Positions 25,996 to 33,691 of a stretch of 36,487 nt of DNA are shown in pieces. The stretch comes from JACNLN01 sp964626495 (GTDB lineage Bacteria > Fidelibacterota > Marinisomatia > Marinisomatales > CAZVFT01), in assembly GCA_964626495.1 (NCBI GenBank), contig CAZVFT010000009.1:1-36487 (forward strand), in the 5' to 3' direction. Each line of letters begins with the position of its first letter. Position 1 is the stretch's first letter. A model generated the notes under the pieces. It did no database searches. It had not been told where the DNA came from and saw nothing but the letters and a program-made list of their open reading frames with translations. The position numbers were made by a program, and so were the translations under genes.

Positions 25996-26332
25996 TTTAC
26001 GATGTGTAAGCTGATTGGAATAATCAGCAAAATAGTTAGATAGAAGCACTATAAGACAAAAAAATGTTTGGGTTCAATCTCAAAATATATTACTATATAA
26101 ACGTATATTTATATTACAAGGTTTCAACTGTATACAAACAATAAAATACACTATTAACCAACCATTTTTTCGTTTTATTTTATAGTTACTGTAACCCAAA
26201 GGCAAATCTTGTTAAACACCCTGTAACACGGTTACCCTTTATGATCTCTGGAAATATTGATGGGTAGTTTCCAGTAAGGGGAGAGAAATATATTTTTTAA
26301 ATTACAGGGAGAAAAAGTAGAGGTATTATAGT
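25996..26332. other. Non-coding leader region before the kinase gene, with inverted repeats
   Basis: There is no plausible gene in these 337 bases. It contains GTTAC-T-GTAAC (26185-26195), GTAAC-ACG-GTTAC (26223-26235) and CTGGAAA-N13-TTTCCAG (26248-26274), the last about 60 bases before the ATG. GAGG at 26320-26323 serves as ribosome site. The repeated GTTAC half-sites could be operator or leader structure; I could not place a convincing promoter. Confidence 0.35.
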
Positions 26333-27682
26333 ATGACAACAGAAGTAAAAATAACCCGGATCGTAAAAAGGGATGGTCGAATTGTTCCATTTGATCGAGA
26401 GAAGATCACTAATGCCATTTATAGAGCAGCAGCATCTGTGGGAGGACATGATAGAGATGTTAGTGAAAACATAACAGAAAACGTTATTAGTATGTTAAAT
26501 GAATGTTTTCACCCTACTGATAAGCCTTCTGTTGAGGAGGTTCAGAATATTATTGAGAAAGTATTAATTGAACACGGTCATGCCAGGACTGCCAAAGCCT
26601 TCATTCTTTATAGAGAATATCGAAGACGGGAACGGGAAAGTGGGGGCAAAGGTAGCAGTATGGATGGTAGATTACCCTATCGCTTAATGTATAAAACACT
26701 TCTATGGAATATCGATCACAGTTGTGAAACGATAGAAAAATTGAATCGAATTGTTAGAAAAGGAATATTACCAGAACTAATAGTTTCGACAAACAAGGCT
26801 TTTGATGATAGTGTCCAGCAAGCTGCGAGGATGATTGCATCGGAGCGGGATGATATTCGGTTGATTATTGTGGCAGGTCCTTCTTCCTCAGGAAAGACAA
26901 CCACCACAGCAAAATTAGCTCGGTGGCTGAATGAAATGGGAGTTGAAACGGTTCCCTTGAATCTTGATCATTACTTTTTCGATCTGGAACTTCATCCCAA
27001 GGATGAACATGGTGACTATGACTTTGAAACCCCCGAAGCCTTGGATATCATTCTTATCAATAATCATCTTAAAGCTCTTATTGATGGGAATATAGTGAAA
27101 ATGCCATATTACGATTTTCAACACGGAAAAAGACACGATAATGTAAACGAGGTATCAGTTGCTCCAGAACAGGTTATCCTCATTGATACTTTACATGGTC
27201 TGTATGAACCATTAACTCGAGGAATAGATAACCAGCTAAAATTTAAAGTGTACATAGAAACAATCTCACAACTTCGAGATAATGATGGTAACTTTATCCG
27301 CTGGACTGATATCAGGCTTTTGAGAAGGATTATCAGGGATCACGCCAGCCGGGGATACGATCCCAGGCAGACTATTGGGCACTGGCATTACGTGAGGCGG
27401 AGTGAACTCAAACATATTATTCCTTTTATCAAAGACGCAAATTATGTTCTTAATGGAGCGCTTCCTTATGAATTCCCGTTCCTGAAAAAATATACCAACT
27501 CATATTTTCCATCGTTCATTTCGGAATGGAAGGACAACCCCAAAAGGGTGGATGCATTTATCAGGGCGAAAAGGATTTATAAAATGTTTGATCAAATTGA
27601 GCAATATGATGATGAATCAATCATCCCGGAAGATTCGCTCCTTCGTGAATTTATTGGAGGGAGTGTCTATAAACTTCACTGA
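26333..27682 (+). CDS. ATP-cone fused uridine kinase / P-loop kinase-like protein
   Basis: This is a 449-residue cytoplasmic protein. Residues about 5-97 are an ATP-cone domain (ITRIVKRDGRIVPFDREKI, PSVEEVQNIIEKVLIEHGH, TAKAFILYREYRR), best known as the allosteric nucleotide sensor of ribonucleotide reductase and NrdR. Residues about 175-400 are a uridine-kinase/phosphoribulokinase-like P-loop domain: Walker A AGPSSSGKTT (181-190), NLDHYFFD in place of the usual LDDYY, PYYDFQHGKR, and VILIDTLHGLYE as the Walker B region. The family phosphorylates nucleosides or related sugars with ATP or GTP. The ATP-cone fusion implies control by dATP/ATP level, which is inferred. It is followed 71 bases later by an Mth938-domain gene. 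TGA stop. Confidence 0.85.
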   Translation: MTTEVKITRIVKRDGRIVPFDREKITNAIYRAAASVGGHDRDVSENITENVISMLNECFHPTDKPSVEEVQNIIEKVLIEHGHARTAKAFILYREYRRRERESGGKGSSMDGRLPYRLMYKTLLWNIDHSCETIEKLNRIVRKGILPELIVSTNKAFDDSVQQAARMIASERDDIRLIIVAGPSSSGKTTTTAKLARWLNEMGVETVPLNLDHYFFDLELHPKDEHGDYDFETPEALDIILINNHLKALIDGNIVKMPYYDFQHGKRHDNVNEVSVAPEQVILIDTLHGLYEPLTRGIDNQLKFKVYIETISQLRDNDGNFIRWTDIRLLRRIIRDHASRGYDPRQTIGHWHYVRRSELKHIIPFIKDANYVLNGALPYEFPFLKKYTNSYFPSFISEWKDNPKRVDAFIRAKRIYKMFDQIEQYDDESIIPEDSLLREFIGGSVYKLH

Positions 27683-27753
27683 TGAAATAATAATTTAACC
27701 ATTATTTATCTTTTATAAGTCAATTTGTTATCCCAATAGGGAAAGGGGAGCAG

Positions 27754-28098
27754 ATGGTTATCGAAAGTTACTCTTTTGGAAAAATCGTCATTGATCAAAA
27801 AACTTATCGTTCAGATGTGATTATTTTCCCCGACGGGAGAATCAAGGACTCATGGTGGCGGGAAACCGGACACAGACTGTCTGAAAATGATATTGAAGAT
27901 CTCATTGATACCCGTCCGGATATTATCATAGCGGGAACGGGAGCCAGTGGACTTATGATTCCCAGAAAAGATCTAAAAGAACTACTTTCTCAAAAAGGGA
28001 TCGAGTTTAAGGCTTTGCCCTCTAAAAAGGCTTGTAAACTATTCAACGAGTTGTATGGTAAGAAAAAGGTAGGTGCCTGTTTTCATTTAACGTGTTAA
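27754..28098 (+). CDS. Mth938-domain (NDUFAF3-like) protein
   Basis: This 114-residue protein is preceded by AAAGGGGAG at 27739-27747. It matches the Mth938/DUF498 family from start to end: SYSFGKIVIDQKTYRSDVII, FPDGRIKDSWWRETGHRLS, PDIIIAGTGASGLM, FKALPSKKACKLFNELYGKK, and the terminal GACFHLTC, close to the usual ALHLTC. Eukaryotic relatives (NDUFAF3) help complex I assembly, but the bacterial role is not settled. The length is normal. It probably shares a transcript with the kinase gene. It is convergent with the C25-like gene, with only 38 bases between the stops and no evident terminator. Confidence 0.87.
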   Translation: MVIESYSFGKIVIDQKTYRSDVIIFPDGRIKDSWWRETGHRLSENDIEDLIDTRPDIIIAGTGASGLMIPRKDLKELLSQKGIEFKALPSKKACKLFNELYGKKKVGACFHLTC

Positions 28099-28136
28099 TC
28101 TTCAGCTTCTTCTAGGCAATGGGAGAGTAATTTTGT

Positions 28137-31103
28137 TTATTTGATTAAGGTCATTTTCTTGACCTGATGGAATTGAGATTCAACATCCAGTTCGTAGAGA
28201 TAAATACCGCTTGCAACTGGATTTCCTCTCATATCTCGACTGTTCCAGATCACCTGGTGGATTCCCGGTTCAGTAAAACCATTGTGGATAGTTCCAATAC
28301 ACTGTCCCAAAATGTTGTAAATGTTGATGGTTACTTTCCCCTGGATAGGGATTGCAAAATATAGAGTAGTGTTTGAGTTAAATGGGTTGGGGTAATTTTC
28401 GAACAAAAAATAATTTTTAATGAATGTTTCTGAATCAACATTCAGCGCACCTGCTGGAGCATCTGTTGTAAATTTAACAGCTAACTGTTCAATTAATTCA
28501 TTAGACGCAATTGGCCAATATGCACCTGAGGATGGTTGTTCGTGAAATAAATATTGCACCCCATCATTTTGATCAGGTGATTCGATTCCGATTGTGGAAT
28601 AATTTCCATTTTCATCAATATCGTAGATTTCCTGATACTGGAATAGGATTTCGCCATCTCCTGAAGATGTGGGATATATAGTAGGGTTATATAATATCAA
28701 TTGAAATGTTTCCTTAACGCAATCCGGACAGAATTCATCATCTTCACCATTGGACACACTGTCCCACTGAACGATGAACCGACCGTTATTAACATCTGAC
28801 CAGGTGAAAACATCAAAGGGTTCATTGCCATTATCATCGTCTAAATCATCCATAAAAGGTGCAGCCATTGCTGGAGGTCCCATAGACATAGGGATGGAGA
28901 AATTCCAAAAATAGGGAACTGGAGATGACTCAAATGATATCCATCCATTTGAGCAAATGATCACAGAGTCATATTCTTCTCCAAAATATGTAAAAGTAAA
29001 TCCGATGGGCACTTCAGTTTGAGTGTCATCGAGTAAATTCAGATTTGTACCCTGCCCCCCGTCAGCCGGGTTTAGTTCAATCCAATCATAGACGGGCGCT
29101 TCGTCATACAAAGTGTCACTGTTATCATACGTCCAGTACCCATAATCACAGGGAGGAATGGGATCTGAAGTGTCAATAGGACCAATGAGGATTTTGAATA
29201 CATTTTCAGCTATGATTTCCCCAGACATTTCATAATCAACATGAAATGTCAATCTGCTCCCTCTTGCAAAATCCCCTACAGTACCACTTAGTAAAGTATC
29301 TGTAGTGATTTCAGAAAAAGCATCAATCTGGATGATATTTGTTGAATTATTACTATTGGAAATTCCGTCACTCAATTCAGTCAAGGAAACCGTAACATTT
29401 TCATAATTGTAAGGAGAAGGATTTATCACATTTATGGATAACTCGATGAATTCATTAGCTTGGACATACGAATTACCTGTACTCAGAATGGGAGTGATAT
29501 CAAAACGAGTGTAAATTGTTGGATTGTATGGTGTACCATCGTCTTCAATAAATGTTAAGCTGATGTGTTTCTGGAAATATTGAGCTTTATTCAGATAAAG
29601 GTCTAAAAGTGATCCGCTCGAAATATCAGGGAAATCAATATCAAGTTCACCATTTGGTGTTGATAGTCCTTTTCCGATTAGTTCCCCGTCTAATAGTAGG
29701 GCACCCACAACATCTTCCTGAGGATTACCATATTGATCAGTTATACTGGTATGAATAAAGGATTGATACAGGTTTGGAGAATTTTCAATATCTGCAAATA
29801 AATCATCTGGTTCATGCATCCAAACAGAAATACTTGGATCCCCTAATGTTCCATAGATGTGGTGATAAAACTCAACAACACCACTAGGCTCTGTTAAATC
29901 TGGAAACTCTGTAATTAATGCATTTTTACCTGCATGGAGAGCAGGTCCCAGTTCAGATAATTGTTCTTCGAGCAGTTCATCCCACATCGCTCCACAAATG
30001 ACATTATTGTATCTTGTATCCGTATCCAGGTCAGAGGGACCTATCATTGCGGCAGCTCCTTTCGGATTGGTAGGATCTCCTTTAGTGATCAATTCCTCAC
30101 CAAAACACTTTGCAGGTCCTACTTGAGGATAAATATCAGCACCAAAATCAGCGGTATTGCATACAAAGCTAAAAACGATGGGTAATTTCCAACCGTGATT
30201 CAGACTGTTTATATCCTCAATCTTGAATTTTGGTTTGATCCATCCGTGTGAATTTCCCCATCCACGATAGTTGATGACACCTACTCCTGCAGACCATGAG
30301 TTGATAATCAGGGGATTATTTTCTACTTGATATCCAAGGTGGAAAAAGGCGGTATCAACAACCGAATAGCCGAAATCGTACATTTCTTCCATTAACCAGA
30401 GAGATGTCCAGACAGGTGTAACAGGCCAGCTGGATGGGGGGTCTGGTATTCCATTAGTTGCACTGTAGTTACCTGCCACTAACAGGGCATTGTTTAGGTA
30501 TTGAGGGTCATAAGGTAAAGATAAATTCTCCATCTTAGTATATTGGATAGTTCTGGTTTTCAATTTTATTAAATCTCCAGGATTTCTTACTGACCACCGA
30601 CCGATAAAGAATTTAGGTTTTAATACATCGTATGTTACAGAATCAGGATTATCATAAAAATATGTATAGGGATAATCTGTTACATCATCTTCATCTTCGT
30701 TTATCGAGGGAATAAAAAATGTGGGTATAGGATAATTTCCGTTTACATCTCCAATGAGTAAGACGTATTCAAGTAAGGGGCTAGATTCATAATAAGTGCG
30801 TAAGAAATCTTTAATAGTATCGGCAGTTGCGAGACCTTCTTCATCCAGCGAGATGACATCTACATCATATCCCTGTGTTCGTTTAAAATCAATAAAGTTT
30901 TCGCCATAAAACGGGATTGAATTCGGGTTTGTCAGGTAGTTCAAAAGAGTACTATCCGAAAGGATGATCAGGTACAATCCACGGGTATATTCCACGTCAC
31001 GACCTTGCGGAAAAAGATACTTTTGAGACAGTGGTACCCGTTGGAGTTCTGTGGCAGATAAAAGAGAAAGACAGATAAAAATACTATAAATGAACGATTT
31101 CAA
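28137..31103 (-). CDS. Gingipain-like (peptidase C25 fold) secreted protein with altered active site
   Basis: This is a 988-residue exported protein with a signal peptide to about LLSATE. Residues about 40-430 have the C25 caspase-like fold: GLYLIILSD, IDFKRTQGYDVDVISL, YVLLIGDVNGNYPIP, KFFIGRWSVRN, then VINYRGWGNSHGW and IVFSFVCNTADFG. Cys315 fits the gingipain nucleophile. The His of the usual GHG motif is Trp282, exactly 33 residues before Cys315, the same spacing as His-Cys in RgpB. The protein may be inactive, use His286, or be a divergent protease. Two Ig-like regions follow (about 440-650), then a jelly-roll-like module with CDYGYWTYDNSDT and ICSNGWISFES, and the sorting domain (NYPNPFNSNTTLYFAI... 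MTLIK). It is downstream of an M14 carboxypeptidase gene. Confidence 0.82.
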   Translation of the reverse strand: MKSFIYSIFICLSLLSATELQRVPLSQKYLFPQGRDVEYTRGLYLIILSDSTLLNYLTNPNSIPFYGENFIDFKRTQGYDVDVISLDEEGLATADTIKDFLRTYYESSPLLEYVLLIGDVNGNYPIPTFFIPSINEDEDDVTDYPYTYFYDNPDSVTYDVLKPKFFIGRWSVRNPGDLIKLKTRTIQYTKMENLSLPYDPQYLNNALLVAGNYSATNGIPDPPSSWPVTPVWTSLWLMEEMYDFGYSVVDTAFFHLGYQVENNPLIINSWSAGVGVINYRGWGNSHGWIKPKFKIEDINSLNHGWKLPIVFSFVCNTADFGADIYPQVGPAKCFGEELITKGDPTNPKGAAAMIGPSDLDTDTRYNNVICGAMWDELLEEQLSELGPALHAGKNALITEFPDLTEPSGVVEFYHHIYGTLGDPSISVWMHEPDDLFADIENSPNLYQSFIHTSITDQYGNPQEDVVGALLLDGELIGKGLSTPNGELDIDFPDISSGSLLDLYLNKAQYFQKHISLTFIEDDGTPYNPTIYTRFDITPILSTGNSYVQANEFIELSINVINPSPYNYENVTVSLTELSDGISNSNNSTNIIQIDAFSEITTDTLLSGTVGDFARGSRLTFHVDYEMSGEIIAENVFKILIGPIDTSDPIPPCDYGYWTYDNSDTLYDEAPVYDWIELNPADGGQGTNLNLLDDTQTEVPIGFTFTYFGEEYDSVIICSNGWISFESSPVPYFWNFSIPMSMGPPAMAAPFMDDLDDDNGNEPFDVFTWSDVNNGRFIVQWDSVSNGEDDEFCPDCVKETFQLILYNPTIYPTSSGDGEILFQYQEIYDIDENGNYSTIGIESPDQNDGVQYLFHEQPSSGAYWPIASNELIEQLAVKFTTDAPAGALNVDSETFIKNYFLFENYPNPFNSNTTLYFAIPIQGKVTINIYNILGQCIGTIHNGFTEPGIHQVIWNSRDMRGNPVASGIYLYELDVESQFHQVKKMTLIK

Positions 31104-31164
31104 TTTTTAATCCACTATCACTAAACAATAATGTATGTTCTTTTGCAACTTTCCTGGTTCTCAA

Positions 31165-31183
31165 TGTCCTAATCCTTAGGACA
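31165..31183. promoter_or_regulatory. Perfect 8-bp hairpin between the protease-like genes
   Basis: TGTCCTAA-TCC-TTAGGACA lies 13 bases beyond the carboxypeptidase stop and 62 bases before the C25-like start. It lacks a T tract on the minus strand, so it may be a weak terminator, an mRNA-stability hairpin or an operator. Confidence 0.4.
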
Positions 31184-31195
31184 ATTTAGAATATT

Positions 31196-33577
31196 TTACT
31201 TTAGTAATATAACTTTTTTAGTTTGACTGAAAATTCCTGCGTTAAATTTAATAAAATAAATCCCGCTGGAAAACTCTTTAGCATTCCAGATTACGCTGTG
31301 GTAGCCCGGTTCCTGGTAGCAAAGCCACATTTGATCCACCTGCCGTCCCAGTACGTCATAGATACGAATGGATACCTCAGCGGTTTCTGGTATTCCGTAA
31401 ATCAGCTTTGTGGCTGGATTAAAAGGATTCGGATGTGGCAGACTCAAAGAATATTTAAATGGAATAATCGAACCTCCTTCTCCAATTTGGTTTTCATCTG
31501 TTTCGTGAATAATTGACAGATAGTCCACTTGTAAACCTCGATATTCTACTGTGCTATCAGGTAAAATTCCAATTTGTATTTTTATTGAATCGGATATGAA
31601 TGGTATCGGAAAATATTCAGTATGTGGTACCCAGTTCTGATCATCCCAATAAATGACCGTCGTGTCGTTTTCCCCGATTAATGCAATAAAAGTACTGTCA
31701 TTTTCCCATTCAACCTCGTATTGAAGACGGACGGCTATCGCAAGATTTCCGTATTCTGAAATATCAATCGTATTCGAAATAATTGAAATGGGAGTTTTTG
31801 GATAGGTTAAATCGGATTGTGAAATCAGTGAACCATTTTCAATGGTCCAGTCACCACTTTCCACAAACCAGTTATCCAGATTGGTAAAATGTTCAGCAAA
31901 TACTTCTTCGGACCAATTTAATTCAACGTCTAATGATATCGTGGTATCAAGATCAATGTCAAAGAATTGTGGAAATAAACTGTCTCCCCAAATTGTAATA
32001 TTGTATTGATTTTCTGGTAATTCGGTTTGATAATTTCCCGTTGTGACTAAGTTTGTGTCTGGTCCGAATTGGTCATTTATTACTACAATGACTGGACTGT
32101 TATATGAAGACGGTGTAGTAAAATTGATGTTAAGTTCATGAGTCAGAAGGGGGACTAACTGGATATTCTGTTCGGTGATAGTACTGATACTTGGAGAAAA
32201 TACAACATTTTGATTTTCATAACCTCTGCAGGAAACATTTAAAGTGAATGTACCAGAAATCAACAATATTCGGTATCGTCCATAATCGTCTGTATAACGG
32301 GGTTCAAGCATGGGTCCATCTAATTCAAATATTTTAACAATCGCATTTATAGGTTCGCCAGTTTCAGAATTTGAAATGACCCCTGTTACCTGATAAGCAT
32401 CTGCCCCGAGTTCGCCAATTCCGTATCCAATTGCCCGATTCATTAGATGGAAAGCACCTCGCAGATTTCTTTCAATAGTATCTTCTATCAATGCGCTATC
32501 CGGTTGCATATTTTCTGTGCCGACCTCAATCAGAAATTGAATACAACCTGTTTGAGTGTAAAACCAATCGTGGGCATTCCCTTTGTGAGACACACCTGCG
32601 ACAGGCAGGTAATAGCCAGCGCCCACCTCTTTGGGGATTAGACTTGCTATATCGGTGGCAATAGACGATATGACAGAGTAACCTGGGGAACTTTTCTCTT
32701 CTTCCCATAACCAGGAATAAATCACCTCCTCACTCACATTTCCGGATCGTGAACTGTGGTAGGCAATCGAAAGCAAAAAGTTTTTCTCTATGGTAAATTC
32801 CCGGATTGCCTCTGTTTCAGACTCAGAAAATGGAGCTTCACCTCTGTAGTAATCATAGTGTGCCTGATAGCTTCCGCTTCCAATATCTTCTACCCATTTA
32901 TCGTCACCAAAAATCCAGTTGAAATCGTAATTGCGATTGAGGTCAACACCATCGGAATCATTTCCTACACCTACCACAAAATCGAACAAACCATTTTGAT
33001 TTACATCTCGTTTGTTTTTCCTGAAAGTCACATCCTGGAGCCAGTCCCCATTAGATTCATATCCGTGTACAACCTTTAGTCCTTCGGGATTGTAGGTTGG
33101 AATCACCCAGACTTCAGAGGATTGAAGAATTGCCCTCATGTTCTGATTGAAAGTTTGATGTTCCAATGGATGGAGGAACCAATCGATTAATTCCATAGTG
33201 ATTTCGACTCCATATATTTCCTCTGCATGACATTGTCCTAAAAACAGAACCCTGGGTTCATCTTCCTCGATATCTGCATCGTAGGATAATCTAACTCCCC
33301 AGAAGGGCAAACTGTCTTCTGTGGAAAGACCAATCTCCTCAAGATGATATATGATTCCACTCCCTGGATAGATATCTACGCTGTCGCTGAAATCTTCATC
33401 CCAGATTTCCAGCTGTTCTTGAATCTCCTCGTAAGTATGATATCTTTCAGAGAGGGGACTCTGGGCGTGTAAAAAAGTTAAGATGAGAAAAAATAAACTA
33501 AATTGTAACCAAAACTGAGTTCTTTCAGTAGGATAAACTGACGGTTTGTTTTCAAGAAAAATACACTTTAAATGCAA
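31196..33577 (-). CDS. Secreted M14 zinc carboxypeptidase with T9SS sorting domain
   Basis: This is a 793-residue exported metallopeptidase. The only credible start (33577) gives a long n-region of about 24 residues before the hydrophobic core and LHAQS. Residues about 45-390 are the M14 catalytic domain. GQCHAEE gives zinc ligands His117 and Glu120, VDLNRNYDFNW gives Asn214/Arg215 for substrate carboxylate binding, IAYHSSR gives the third ligand His274, and FLIEVGT gives catalytic Glu351. A carboxypeptidase-regulatory-like domain follows (about 397-475; TGVISNSETGEPINAIVKIF), then beta-rich modules, and a sorting domain (LPHPNPFNPATKLIYGI... KKVILLK). All catalytic residues are present, so it should be active, removing C-terminal residues outside the cell. 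It lies upstream of the C25-like gene on the same strand, 92 bases apart. Confidence 0.9.
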   Translation of the reverse strand: MHLKCIFLENKPSVYPTERTQFWLQFSLFFLILTFLHAQSPLSERYHTYEEIQEQLEIWDEDFSDSVDIYPGSGIIYHLEEIGLSTEDSLPFWGVRLSYDADIEEDEPRVLFLGQCHAEEIYGVEITMELIDWFLHPLEHQTFNQNMRAILQSSEVWVIPTYNPEGLKVVHGYESNGDWLQDVTFRKNKRDVNQNGLFDFVVGVGNDSDGVDLNRNYDFNWIFGDDKWVEDIGSGSYQAHYDYYRGEAPFSESETEAIREFTIEKNFLLSIAYHSSRSGNVSEEVIYSWLWEEEKSSPGYSVISSIATDIASLIPKEVGAGYYLPVAGVSHKGNAHDWFYTQTGCIQFLIEVGTENMQPDSALIEDTIERNLRGAFHLMNRAIGYGIGELGADAYQVTGVISNSETGEPINAIVKIFELDGPMLEPRYTDDYGRYRILLISGTFTLNVSCRGYENQNVVFSPSISTITEQNIQLVPLLTHELNINFTTPSSYNSPVIVVINDQFGPDTNLVTTGNYQTELPENQYNITIWGDSLFPQFFDIDLDTTISLDVELNWSEEVFAEHFTNLDNWFVESGDWTIENGSLISQSDLTYPKTPISIISNTIDISEYGNLAIAVRLQYEVEWENDSTFIALIGENDTTVIYWDDQNWVPHTEYFPIPFISDSIKIQIGILPDSTVEYRGLQVDYLSIIHETDENQIGEGGSIIPFKYSLSLPHPNPFNPATKLIYGIPETAEVSIRIYDVLGRQVDQMWLCYQEPGYHSVIWNAKEFSSGIYFIKFNAGIFSQTKKVILLK

Positions 33578-33691
33578 GGTCTATGCTACCTATACTGTTA
33601 TCACTATTTTATAGCTGTTTATAATGAGATCTCCTATTTATGTGCCTGGCACTTTTAACAAAATTGTGTTACTTATTATCAAAATATTGGA

